Assembly (NCBI RefSeq): GCF_023856365.1
Contig: NC_064539.1
Coordinates: 23,191,019 to 23,255,018, forward strand
Reading direction: 5' to 3'
DNA length: 64,000 nt
From: Brienomyrus brachyistius
Taxonomy: Eukaryota > Chordata > Actinopteri > Osteoglossiformes > Mormyridae
Below the pieces are notes generated by a model, which was not told the DNA's origin, did not search any database, and saw nothing but the letters and a program-made list of their open reading frames with translations. Numbering within the stretch: position 1 is the first letter of the stretch; every line of letters starts with the position of its first letter. Shown piece after piece: positions 1-20,678 of the stretch. The position numbers and the translations under genes are program-made.

Positions 1-2007
1 ATATCGTTCCGTGTTCTTGTCTAATTCTCACACTATGTTTATTGACACTAAACCCCGATATATCTCAGAAAGATCTTTAATTCGCCTGCGGAAATCCACA
101 TAACTCTTGCATATTTTACAATCTACCGCACGTCCACTAGGGCTTCATATTGGCTGCCTAGCAGCTTCTATGGCAAGACAAACTTTTTTACTACTAAGCA
201 GTCAGATACCACTAAGTGTCGTCACATTCCGATACTCAAGTCTGCGCTTGCTAAGTTCCCGACTTCGATATTAACTTGGTTATTAACAAAAGTGACTTAA
301 AAACACGGCTTACAGTTCCCTTTTCCATGTGTCTACTTAAAGATGTTCCGTTCTGAGTGGCTGTATCTGAACCTTGACAGAAAGCATCACAATTTTACTG
401 ACAATATTTACTAAGAGGTTGATTGGTGAGTCTAAATTGGCCCTGTAGTGTGAGATTGTGCGTGTGTGCGTCCTGTGGTGTGTTGGCGAATGCCCAGGGT
501 TGGTTCTCGCCTGCACCCATTGTTCCTTGGATAGGCTCTGCCCCCCCCCCCCCATGACCCTAGTTGGAATTAAGCGGTTTCAGAAAATGGTTGGATGGAT
601 GGATGCTTGCTAAGATCAATTATCATTAACTAAGACTGTGTATGTGCCTCATCACACTATCAGCCATTGGGGGCACGTGAGGAAGTAATTGTGAATGTGG
701 GGGTGGCAAGGGTATAACTTTGGGTTGGCCATTATGGCCATTATGGGGGGGTTGAGGTTTTCTCCCATTTAAGGCGGTCCAGAGGGTTATACTGGCCAGT
801 TTTGTTCATGGGGGAGGGGTTACAACCTCCTCATGATTTACACCTATGGGGGATGGGGCCTGGCAAACCTAAGTTATCTTAATCGTCCAAAGATCAATAC
901 TCCCCCATACGTTTCCAGAAACTTCCCTCATCGGTGGTCCATTCACTAATACTGTTTATCTTTAGTTCCGTACAAAAGCAGAATGTATAGATGGCTCACG
1001 TACTGAATGTGCATGTTACGTCGGGTGCAAGTTCACTAACCGCCAGGTGAAGAGCACGAGGTCATCGCTGCTCTAAAGAGGTCATTGAATAACACGACAT
1101 AAGCAAATAACATACAGAAATTATTTCAAATTCATTAATGAATTCCGACATCCAATAGTAAGCATACTACAGTAAGCGTTACAATACATTTAAACGTTTA
1201 TTTGGATAAATTGACATCCCCGTTAAAAATACTGGCCAGTGTCAAGTAGCAAAACTATATAAATATTTAAATGGGACAGAGGGGTGGGATTGCAGCTTCA
1301 GAATTCATGCTTTATAAGATGTATGTGTGCATGTATTAACTTAGAAATACTCTTACATTTCAGATCCCTTTTTTTGGCATGCAGTGCCTGGAAAGCTTTT
1401 ACCCAGACCTTTGTATTTCCTGAGCTCCCTTAAAAAGCTGCCCACAGGGGAAATCAACCAGATCTACAGAAAGCCGGGGCAGCCACTCTGTATCACAATA
1501 TCACTCAATCTGTCAGTCTTGAGCAACTTTTACTAGAATTAATGGCATCAGCCTATTCGCTAGGTCAGAGGGCTACCCTGCACTGAGGACACAATTAGTG
1601 ATTTGCAAGCAAAGTCATAAGGACCTCTTTGTTAGTGTGCATCCATCTACCTGTGCATCCATGCTTACCCATTTCAGGACTGCGGGGGGGATCTGGATCT
1701 GTGGGAGCAGAGGGCAGGTTGCTGAGAGCACCTGGACAGGATGGAGGTATCATCGGGTTAAGGAACATAGACGATGCAACTGGAACTTATACATTTAAAT
1801 GTTAGGAAACTGATGCAGTCTTTAGGAAGTGAAACTCTCATTACGTCTTTGTGGTTTGGTTTCATTTTGGGCTCAAAAGATTTAATTTGATTTTGACTGT
1901 GTTAGTGTGAAATAAATGTCATTATCTTGCCTTTACTGAATGGTGCTGCTCATCTGAGGAATACGGGCTAACAGTCGCCCTCACTAAAATGCATCAGTGG
2001 TTTAGAT
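1..2007. other. Probable grin3a intron 1 sequence
   Basis: Apart from the SINE tail at 424-606 this is AT-rich unique sequence. I found no sequence encoding the GluN3A signal peptide or first part of the amino-terminal domain, so the first exon is assumed to be upstream of the window. Confidence 0.6.
424..606 (+). mobile_element. 5'-truncated SINE/LINE 3' tail
   Basis: AATTGGCCCTGTAGTGTGAG, CCCAGGGTTGGTTCTCGCC, CTTGGATAGGCTCTG, then AAGCGGTTTCAGAAAATGG and GGATGGATGGATG: the standard 3' half of the fish SINE/L2-tail family, cut short at its 5' end. Contains a 14-base poly-C run (541-554). Confidence 0.8.
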
Positions 2008-2200
2008 CAGGGGTGGCCAATCTTATCCGCAGAGGGCCGGTGTTTATGCGGCTTTTTGGGATAACCGTTAGGTCATCTGCTCAAACCCAGGTGTGAGGAC
2101 TCTTCAGCCAATCAGTTCTCTAATTAGTGACCTAATTAGGCAGTTGCCGTGAAAACCGGCACACACTCCGGCCCTTTGCGGATAAGATTGGCCTCCCCTG
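2008..2200. mobile_element. hAT MITE (family B), perfect 8-bp target duplication
   Basis: Begins CAGGGGTGGCCAATCTTATC and ends GATTGGCCTCCCCTG, with about 35-bp inverted arms (GCAGAGGGCCGGTGT against ACTCCGGCCCTTTGC). Flanked by GTTTAGAT on both sides (2000-2007 and 2201-2208). 193 bp, no coding capacity. Confidence 0.92.
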
Positions 2201-2220
2201 GTTTAGATAATTGTTTATTG

Positions 2221-2398
2221 CAGGGGTTTCCAACTCCGGTCCTGGAAAGCTACTGTCCAGTAGGTTTTCTGTCCTACCCGGCCTCTAATGAGCCACACCT
2301 GTTCTCAGGTAGATACCGGGAACAGGTGTGGCTTATCAGAAGTAGGACAGGAATCCTACTGGACAGTAGCTCTCCAGAACCGGATTTGGAGACCCCTG
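2221..2398. mobile_element. hAT MITE (family C), long foldback
   Basis: Begins CAGGGGTTTCCAACTCCGGT and ends GGATTTGGAGACCCCTG, with nearly full-length inverted arms (CTACTGTCCAGTAGG and CACACCTGTTC both have their complements). Flanking 8-mers GTTTATTG and GTTTAGAG share 6 of 8 bases. 178 bp. Confidence 0.85.
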
Positions 2399-2440
2399 GT
2401 TTAGAGGCTGTGAATTAATAGTTTAAGTGGTTAAGTAAGC

Positions 2441-2617
2441 CAGTGGTTTTCAAACTGTGGTATGCATACCACCAGTGGTAGTCAGAGAGCCCCCAGCTGC
2501 TATGCAAGAAGGTCACTGGGTCACTGGGTTACTGTGATTATTTTTCACCCATGTGGTATGTTGCTGCGCTGCTCTCATTTAAAACAGTACTTGCTCCAAA
2601 AAGTTTGATAACCGCTG
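2441..2617. mobile_element. hAT MITE (family D), perfect 8-bp target duplication
   Basis: Begins CAGTGGTTTTCAAACTGTGG and ends AAAGTTTGATAACCGCTG. Flanked by AAGTAAGC at 2433-2440 and 2618-2625. 177 bp, short inverted termini. Confidence 0.9.
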
Positions 2618-2752
2618 AAGTAAGCTACGGATCGTAATTACAATTGGCAATGTAATCATTTATTTAAGGTACAAAAGTGTATATTGTTTCCATAATTAGT
2701 ACAAAACACCCCAACGAACCTGTGCAAACATTTCTGAAATGTGAGGAGATTA

Positions 2753-4088
2753 CAGTGGATATATGAAGCGTACACAATTCTATTAGAATGCCAGGTTTTT
2801 GTGACGTAAAAAAATGAGACCATGACAAATCCTTTAAAAAATTTTCCCCCCTTTAATGTGACCTATAACCTGTACAATTCAAATTAAATTAAAAACAAAC
2901 AAATCTGTTAGGGGGAAAATATAAGAAATAGAAAACATACAATATTCCTGTTGCATAAATGTGTAAAAAGCCCCTTTTGATTTCGTTACAGCATTCAGTC
3001 TTTCCTGATACACACCTGCCATCAAATACAGTGGTTGTGCTTAATCCCACATAAAGTTCAGCTGTCCTAGTAGGATTTTCCTCACATTTTGTCAGTTGCA
3101 CCTTACAACAAAAACCATGGTTTGCGGAGAGCTTTCGAAGCATAAAAGGGATCTCGTTGCTGAAAATCATTAGTCAGGAGAAGGGTACAAGAAAATTTGC
3201 ATGGCATTAGATATACCATGGAACACAATGAGGACAGTCACGAAGGAGTGGAGAAGATATGGTACAATGGTAACGTTACCGAGAACTGGACATCCCTCCA
3301 AAACTGATGAAAAGATGAAACAAGGTTGAACCTTTTGGCCACAATTCCAAAAGGTGTGTTTGGTGCACAAACAACACTGTGCATCACCAAAAGATCACCA
3401 CACCCACGGTGAAGGACGGTGGGGGCAGCATCATGCTTTGGGGTTGTTTTTCTCTTTTGCAGGAACTGGGGCTTTTAGCCAAGGTGGAGGGAATCATGAA
3501 CAGTTCCAAATACCAGTCAATAGCGACCCAAGACCTTCAGGTGTCTCCTAGAAAGCTGAAGATGAAGAGGAATTTCACCTTTCGGCACGACAATAACCCC
3601 AAGCAAACATCCAAATCAACAAAAGAAAGGCTTAAGCAGAAGAAAATCAAAGCTTTGGAGTGGTCCAGCCAGAGCCCAGACTTAAATCCAACGGAAAGTC
3701 TGCAGGGTGGCCTGAAGGGGGCCGTGCACAAGAGATGCCCTCACAATCTGACAGATCAGGAGCTCTTTTGCAAGGAAGAGTGGGCAAATATTGCCAAGTC
3801 AAGATGTGCAATGCTGATAGACTCCTACGCAAAAAGACTGAATGCTGTAATTAAATCAAAAGGTGCTTCAGCAAAGGGATTGTACACTTATGCGACCAGC
3901 TTATTGTACGTATTTCATATTTCCCCCCCTAACCAATTTGGTTTCAATTGAATTGTACAGGTTATAGGTCACATTAAAGGTGGGAAAAGTTGTGAGATTA
4001 TTTACTGTGGTCTGACATCTGAAAGTCCAAGACCCCAGACCACAAAAACCTGCCATTAACAGTGATGTGTATATTTTTATATCCAGTG
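2753..4088 (+). mobile_element. Tc1/mariner element (family 1), about 1.34 kb, inactive
   Basis: It starts TA/CAGTGGATATATGAAG and ends ATATTTTTATATCCAGTG/TA. The inverted repeats extend far inward: CTTTAATGTGACCTATAACC near 2853-2872 matches the complement near 3957-3977. The transposase is broken. The N-terminal part survives only as scrambled frames (3120-3330), and a long frame at 3379-3951 keeps the middle and C-terminal parts (GGGSIMLWGCFS, FRHDNNPKQTS, LEWSSQSPDLNPTESL). DPKHT-type catalytic context is altered and the N-terminal DNA-binding domain is not in frame. Confidence 0.92.
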
Positions 4089-4090
4089 TA

Positions 4091-5650
4091 AATAAGGTCA
4101 AATTAGGACTAAAATTAAATTAGGAGCCTAATTAAACTTGGGCAGAAAAGTACACAGTGACAGGTAAACTGGAACTAATTTTGCCCAGAAAATAGTTCAA
4201 GTCCATAGTCGATACTTTAGTGAAAGCTGCTTCACCTCCGCTGTTTTAGAGACGTGAATCTATACAGCTAGGTCTAAAACTTATAACAGCCCGGCTCAGC
4301 ACCTATCAATTCACCTTCCATAACCAGTTATACAAGCCTGCTGCAGGAAGCACACAGCACCCCAGCGAACCAACAAAGTACAACACATTAAAGAACATCC
4401 TGGTGATATTAAGGCTTGGGTAAATGCTGTCAGGGTTACACACATTCAGAGAAGCTAAATGCTAAACAACACAGTAATTCTGTACAGAAGACCAATCTTC
4501 AAACGGAAGGTGGTGTTACCGGAAAGCTTTGGGTGGGGAGGCTGTTCGAGACACAGCGTTTGATTTAATCCACAAAGTGAACCGTGCCTGACATTGACCG
4601 ATAGTCGGTTTGTTTCATCTACAGGCAGCGTCTCTGACAATGTGAGATTGGCAGGAATATAACTCAGAATTTAACAATTTCATAGTGAGATGATTACCAA
4701 TGAAAGCTGAAAGAACGACACATCTCTACACTGTCATGTATACAGTCATAAGACTTGCTCAACAAATGGTGCCTGGAGTCGACGGTAATATGTGGCGATG
4801 TAACTCCAGCCGTGACGAAATGTGAAAAAAGGGGAATTTCGTTTAGAAATCCAGTCAGCTCAGAAGTTAGCACTTCATCGTGGCACCGAGTTACAGACTG
4901 TGAAACTACATTCTACATTCAACTGTCACATCTGAGCAGCACCGAAGTTTATATGAAATGGGTCCTGCCTGACGCACATACACAGCTTGTAAGTTCTGCC
5001 AATGAATGAAACGATTGTAGCTGGAAAGAACAAAAAAACAGCAACATTTGAGTTTATAAAAGCAATTTCAAGGTAAAAATGATTTCAAAAAGTCTGGCAG
5101 ATTAATATTTCATCATGTCTGTCTTTTTTGTTAGATTTTTAAAATTGTGCTTTTCCGAATGAGAGGCATAGTGTCAGACCTCCCCAGGTACTTTTAATGA
5201 TTGTTTTCGTTACAAAGTTTTCTTCGTTATTTACCAACCTTTGGTTTGTCGATGTCATTTCACTAGCAAGCTGCCTGGTTCTTATCCATTTGAAAGGGTT
5301 AAACTTCAATGGCACCGTCGTTGCTCTGTCTCACACACCTCCTTGGATCCAAGCATGTATCGGCATACTTTTTGTTATATAATATTGCTATATAATCATC
5401 AGATACCATAAAAAATAAACTGGCTAGTCGGTATTAAGGCTGTCATCAAATTATTGAGGCAAGAAGGTGATTAAAAGCAGAATTTAATTGTCCTCTGAAT
5501 CCTTTTAGCTTGAATGTTTGATTCTCCAGCATGAATGTTTTTTTTGTGGTTCAGTTTATACATTCCACTAAGTCTCTGTAATACCATCCTGGATTTCAAC
5601 CACATCATTCATATCATATAGAAAATAAGAGTAAAAAGTATGAGTTTTAA
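4091..5650. other. Probable grin3a intron 1 sequence
   Basis: Unique AT-rich sequence without recognised repeats or exons. Confidence 0.55.
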
Positions 5651-5873
5651 TAATAATTGATACTTTATTGATCCCTAGGAGGAGATTCTCTTTATATCCC
5701 CCCCCTAATTTGCTCTCTGTAGGTGACAGCAAGCTGGCTGTGAAGGAGAGCCACCCACAGGGAGGTGGGGGTTACGGGCTTTGCTTAAGGCAGTCACAGA
5801 TGTGCTGAGGCTGGGCTCAAACCAACAACCTTCTGATCACACGCACAGAAGCTTAGTTCACTGAGCCACACAC
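5651..5873 (-). mobile_element. tRNA-derived SINE with ATCAATAAAGTAT tail
   Basis: On the - strand it shows box A (GGCTCAGTGAACTAAG, complement at 5852-5867) and box B (GGTTTGAGCCC, complement at about 5813-5823). A tRNA-unrelated body follows, ending GGGATCAATAAAGTATCAAT, the tail shared with a fish RTE-type LINE as I remember it. No clear target duplication. Confidence 0.75.
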
Positions 5874-5877
5874 TTTA

Positions 5878-6855
5878 AGTCACACTGCTAACAACACTGG
5901 TCAAAGTTAGACATGGTGAGTAAGTCATGGCATGTTGGGATGGCGGTCTTGGGCTTTCAGATGTCAGTTTGCTCACTGAAGACGTATGCCTCTTGGGAGA
6001 TGGACATCAGTACAGAAAGCAGTGTCTATAAAGGAATGCAAAGGGCATGTCGGTCTGTGTTTGGGTAGCTGTGTTGGGTTCAGTGATTGGATTGCTGTAC
6101 AGTTCGGTTTTTGATCCAGTGTTTGGGAGGTTTATTTCTGCCTTTCATTCTCTCATGTCACTAGTAACTCCTTTTGTGACCGTCTGCTTTGGGGGGAGCG
6201 GTGGGAAACGACAGCTTGGGGATATCAGGCGCCGCTGTGCTATAAGGTCCACACGGTTGACGGGAGTTACGATGGCTGTGGTGGTTCTAGAACATTCTGC
6301 TTGCATTGCCGTTGCTTACATTAGCAGACTTTGATTTTCAAAAAGGCCGTCTTTTTTGCAATACTCATTATTTTTCACTTGGAACCGAGCACTTAATTGA
6401 AAAAAACTATTTGATATTGTTTCTGTGCTTGGTCAAATAAGAAATCTTGAAAATGTTCATTTAAAGTGGCCTCCCTGTTGTTGTTGGTAAATTTATCTTG
6501 TTGTAAAATCAGGCCAATGGGCACCATCAGCCCCTTGGGAGTAAACCCTGAATCTCTGCAAAGATACATGGACATCCAATTTGCTGTCATTTTTTGTGAC
6601 CTCGCAGAGACGTGAATACATTCAGCCAAAGACCGTGTCTGTTTTAAGTGGACTAGACCAAGCATGAGAAATAAAGAGTGCCCCACTGGTGAAAATGAAA
6701 CATTTCTTTGACCGAGGTCAACTCATTAAACAGAGATGATCTTTAGAAGCTCCCAAAGTACAATTTTGGGTCTCTTGATAATTTCACCAAGACAAAATAT
6801 ACTGGCACGCTTTCTATTGAGGCTTCACTTCTGAACTGGCTTTCCTCCCCAACAG
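5878..6855. other. End of the probable grin3a intron 1, with acceptor
   Basis: No repeat or exon recognised. It ends with polypyrimidine tract and acceptor TTTCCTCCCCAACAG (6841-6855). The open frame at 6047-6334 has no homology that I recognise. Confidence 0.6.
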
Positions 6856-16652
<9,797 letters not shown>

Positions 16653-17540
16653 GTCCATCCTCGGCTCTCCCTTAAACGTTGGGCTATCGGAGACACGTCC
16701 TGGTCATTTCTTCTTGCCGAGGATTCAAGCGAGCTACTGGATGGTTCCTCCTTCTGTGTTGACGTGGTAACCTCAGAAACCTGGAACATATATTTTTGTT
16801 CATCACTGAAAACTATCAGTTTGCACACAGTATTTTGGAGATACCAGCTCTTTTGAAAATTTGGGACTCTACAGTTGTACAAGAACCTTCAAAGCTACTG
16901 CTCTGCACTTGAACACTTTGAAGCAGGTCATGCAGACGGGGCTGCAGCACATTCGGCGAGGGCGCACGTGCGCGCACACGTCTCTGAAGTGTGTCGAGAA
17001 AAGCAGGAGGCCCACCACACGGCGGGGTCCAGGTCACCTTCGGCGATGATGCAAAAGCTCAGAAAACTCAAAGGCTTGTTAATAATGTATGAATGCAGCT
17101 GCTCCTCAGTGGAGTCCCAGGAAAGCTCGAGTCGGAGCGATTTGATGCCTGACACCCCCAGACAATTCGTGCCGCCCCCCCATCTCATGGCTGGTTACCC
17201 ACTTTAAGTGTGCTTGCATAAATGGCGGATCTCTTTCACACCACAAAAGGCTGCCCGTGTGAGGGACTACACCACTGGTCAGACTGCAAAGCATGGCCCA
17301 TCGCCATGTCGGGCAGCTGAAAAGGGGATAACCGGCTGCTGATTATGTCTCCACTTTGGCCAATAGTAAGCTGTGAAAGGGAGCCCTGGGTTTATTCCCA
17401 GAATCTCCAATCTACATCGGAATTCACTCACACCGCCATCTGCCTACTTCCCTGCCATTCCGTTCAGGTTGTTCTTGCTGAATCTTCAGTCGGTCGATTT
17501 TAAGCCACAAATAAAGTTCCAAATGAACATCAAATCATTT
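16653..17540 (+). other. grin3a: grin3a 3' UTR (inferred)
   Basis: No further frame is supported after the stop codon. The first canonical AATAAA on this strand is at 17510-17515, followed about 30 bp later by a GU-rich stretch (GGGTGTTTTTGG), so cleavage near 17530-17540 is inferred. Alternative polyadenylation cannot be excluded. Confidence 0.6.
17510..17515 (+). terminator. Poly(A) signal AATAAA for grin3a
   Basis: Canonical hexamer 858 bp after the stop codon, with a downstream GU-rich element at about 17547-17558. Confidence 0.6.
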
Positions 17541-17594
17541 CCTTGAAGGGTGTTTTTGGACATCACACAGGGGATGCACGCCTCACTCAGGCAC

Positions 17595-17770
17595 ATTTTC
17601 CACACCTACATTTACAGTCATTTAGTAGACACTCTTATCCAAGCCAACATGTTTTGAGAAAGCAGGATGTCAGTCAGTGCCGGGGGCAGCTGGGGGTAAG
17701 GGCCACGCTCTGGGACCCAAGCAGTGAAAGCACCCCACCGGCCCTAGGATTTGAACCACAAATGTTCACT
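17595..17770. repeat. Fish interspersed repeat fragment
   Basis: The string TTTAGTAGACACTCTTATCC and the following GGGGGTAAGGGCC, GACCCAAGCAG and GATTTGAACC match a very common teleost dispersed repeat (consensus like TTTAGCAGACGCTTTTATCC). I recognise the repeat but cannot assign its superfamily without a library search. Confidence 0.6.
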
Positions 17771-19289
17771 TCCTCTGAAAACACTGCACCTCCAGTTCAG
17801 GTGAGTCAGCAAAGGCTCTTGTTTTTTAGTGGTTTATTAATTCCCATTGCAAACCACAGATTATTAAGTTATCCGGTCCTGTATACCATTTGTGGGGGGG
17901 GTGGGGGGTGGTCACATATAGTTCAATGCCCATCTCAGTGGACAGAAGATGAAAGGGGCTTATTTCTGATAGGAGTCGCAGCTAAACGCCGGCCTTCACT
18001 TCTAAGGATTCCGTACCTGTCCCGTGGCTCCCGTTTGCTCTTCATCGTGGAAAGTTTGACGTGTGAGATGGACTTTCATCAGGGAAAATTCCTCACTGTA
18101 GCAAACCCTGCGGGTGAAACATTCTTTTTGCCATAACCCCTTTTCATGAGGCCAGACCGTGAACAGTGAAGGGGCCTAAAATGCGACGTCAGATGTGCTG
18201 TTTTTGCAATTTCATAGTTGTGTTGAGAATATTTTGCACTTTCAAGGAAAATTGTACCAGTTGCATGAAAGCTTGCCAAGGGAAAAATTGACATTTTATT
18301 GGTTTTCTTTTGCCATTTTTACTTTTTTGATTGCATTCACAGATCTTTGTGGGGACCTGAAAGATGGTCTCCCCAATGTAACATAAACTTAATCCACACA
18401 CACATTCAGGCCAACTGGTATAGCTTACTGGTGGTATTTCCAGTGTAGGTGCAGGAATCTCCGTGGGCTGGTTGGGATTCACCATAATCCACACGATCGG
18501 CCATTTCACATTTCCCATGATGCTCTAGTCAATTGCTCAGCCCAATATCTGATGCTACCCACATAGGATGCACTCGATTGGCCACTCAGGAGTCCTTAAC
18601 ACTTCTCATAGGCCAGCCCCTCACTTCCCCTCCTTTCTTATTTATTAGGTGCCAGTCAATGACCCAGTAAAGCTGCCAACAAAGTAGACAGCTGCACCGC
18701 AGGAACCTCATCTATGATGCCCAAAAAGGTTTCCTCAGCTCCATTAGTGTGATGGTCAGCAAAGCCCAGACCCTAATCCATAACCCCCAAGTTGTGACGA
18801 GCGAAGGGTTTTACTACCACGTCCACAGGTGTCAAAATTCCCCCAGTACCTTACAGGGGGATCCTAAGGGACAGACAGCTTCAGTCTCAACTGACAGAAA
18901 AGCTTCAACAGTCTGTAGGTTTCACCACAAAGGATGCCTGAAGCACTTCCCCCAAACCTCAGTCTCCTGAAAGAGATCCTCAGCCTCACAGCCCACCGCT
19001 GAATGGACGTCCCTTTTTGGGGCCGCCTGCCTGTCACGATCACGCACAGGGAAAGATCTCATTACTGTAACCTAGCAGTGCAACCTCAGAAACCCTCAGA
19101 CTGAGCTCGCAGATGATGTGCGCTTCCATTAAAGCCTAGAAATACAGTTTCTCATGTGTCATCGTTGATTTCGGGCCCTAAAACTTCAACAGTCTGTTCT
19201 GGAATAGCGTACCAGGCTAGTCATGTGATACCAACGGTGACAATAGTCAACGAAGGTGACAATGAGTAGCACTCTGGTGACACTCCTGT

Positions 19290-19645
19290 TCCCTCAGTTA
19301 CACTGCTTACCAGTTCTTTACCATATCAAATTCAAAATCATGCTACTCGCCTTCATGGCAGTACATGGCCTTGTACCCCTTATCTCAGTCATCTCCTGAC
19401 CCCTTACTCTTCCCGTCACTCTGCTCCTTGTCCCTCACACCAGACTTCTCACTAAGAGTGGCAGGTCATTCAGAGCCATTGCCTCTAAACTCTGGAATTT
19501 TCTTCCTCAACCTCTTCTTGACTCTTCTGCCGTTTCCACTTTTAAATCCGAATTGAAGACTTTCCTGTTTAATGAACATTTCTCTTCCGGAACTGCGAGG
19601 AACTTGGGTTTGTGAAAAGTGCTATATAAATGGTATTTATCATCA
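19290..19645 (+). mobile_element. L2-type LINE fragment, 3' end (reverse transcriptase C-terminus remnant)
   Basis: Broken frames give pieces resembling the end of L2/Rex-type ORF2 (compare HGLVPLIS, and the region of LWNFLPQPL and FKSELKTFLF with small disruptions). The fragment ends AAAGTGCTATATAAAT, the usual 3' end of these LINEs. It is 5'-truncated and dead. Confidence 0.65.
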
Positions 19646-19805
19646 TTACTGATACTACAGTGGTGACAATGGTAATGATGGACGGAGGGACTCTGAGTGG
19701 TACAATGTCTGGGTAGTTTAATTACCTACACATGGGAATCTAGCTCGACCTAAAGCCTTCATGAAGCTGCTCATCAGCATGCAGACAGGCAGCTCTCATC
19801 TAAAC

Positions 19806-19937
19806 CAGTGTTTCTCACACCAGTCCTGAGGGACCCTAGACCGTCCACATTCTCGGTCTTTCAGTTCCCTGGAAGTTGGGAGGGAGCAAAAATGTGGACC
19901 GTCTTGGGCTCCCCAAGGTCAGGTTTGAGAAACACCG
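19806..19937. mobile_element. Foldback hAT MITE, family A copy 1
   Basis: Begins CAGTGTTTCTCACACCAGTC and ends GTTTGAGAAACACCG, with long inverted arms containing GGGAGCAAAAATGTGGACC. Flanking 8-mers ATCTAAAC (19798-19805) and ATATAAAC (19938-19945) match at 7 of 8. Two related copies occur at 24074-24245 and 30114-30249. Confidence 0.8.
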
Positions 19938-20009
19938 ATATAAACAGCACCTGTGCAAAATCTTACAGCTCACACAATAACAAACGCAGAATAATGAGGC
20001 TACCGACTA

Positions 20010-20015
20010 TTTATT
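20010..20015 (-). terminator. Poly(A) signal AATAAA for plppr1
   Basis: TTTATT on the + strand reads AATAAA on the gene strand. It is the first such hexamer after the stop codon, 631 bp downstream, followed by TGTTATTGTGTGAG, a GU-rich downstream element. Confidence 0.55.
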
Positions 20016-20380
20016 TTGTGGACAAATGTAAAAATCAAGAAAAAATATACAGCATTTCAGAGGAAATGCCAACTTTTAAGAAAACAATGTACAAATAGGG
20101 TTCGATCTGCGATATAAAGATTGTATGCTTCCATGCGAAAGTAAAAAACATGTAACGTGAACTCAGGCTGACACAATATTTCACTTTTTTTCCTAGATAT
20201 GAATACCAAAACATTGCTGAGGAATTGCAGGCAAGAATTAGCCAAAAAATATTGAATTTTGTACAGAGATAACCAAAAAATAATGATACAAAATCATCAA
20301 AGATTTACAGAAACCATAATAAAAAGATTTGCTCGTACAAATACCACCATAACGACATCAATATTTCAATATCTTCTTCG

Positions 20381-20411
<31 letters not shown>
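20381..20411. repeat. (TA)n microsatellite
   Basis: About 15 TA units interrupted once by TT, inside the inferred plppr1 3' UTR. Confidence 0.9.
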
Positions 20412-20412
<1 letters not shown>

Positions 20413-20645
20413 TCTCTATAATGTAAAAGGAGAGAAGGGATGCATAAATCTTGACCATGTAATAGTTCAAAGCGGACAGTGGGATTAACTACAGCACTTC
20501 CTTATACAAAATGTACAAAAAAACATCTGCTTCTAACTACATACAACATAATACTGTTCTTCCGAGGGTGTGACACAGTACAAAAATCCTTTTGTGTCTA
20601 GAGGTGTTGAGGTGAGGCGAACGTGACCCTGTGCTGGCCCTTTAG

Positions 20646-20678
20646 TCATGTGACCTCCGTCATCGACGCCGCGTGGTT
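20646..20678 (-). CDS. plppr1: plppr1 last coding exon (10 residues and stop)
   Basis: After acceptor TTCTTCCCAG the gene strand reads codons for NHAASMTEVT then TGA. The human protein ends NHSASMTEVT, so this short exon is secure despite having only 33 coding bases. Phase 0. Confidence 0.95.
   Translation of the reverse strand, partial: NHAASMTEVT

Larger units (their letters stand above)
17541..19989. other. Intergenic spacer between convergent grin3a and plppr1
   Basis: About 2.45 kb with no supported exon. It holds a common fish interspersed repeat fragment (17595-17770), an L2-like LINE 3' end (about 19290-19645) and a foldback hAT MITE (19806-19937). Longer open frames (e.g. 17543-18136) run through repeat sequence and are not gene-like. 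Confidence 0.75.
19990..20645 (-). other. plppr1: plppr1 3' UTR (inferred)
   Basis: AU-rich sequence between the TGA at 20648-20646 and the AATAAA at 20015-20010. It contains a (TA)n tract at about 20381-20411 and several TTGTAC/GTACAA words. The 3' end is inferred from the poly(A) signal only. Confidence 0.55.

Noticed and set aside
3379..3951. Host gene encoding a DDE-domain protein
   Set aside because: It lies between the inverted repeats of a Tc1 element and lacks an in-frame N-terminal domain; best described as a transposase relic.
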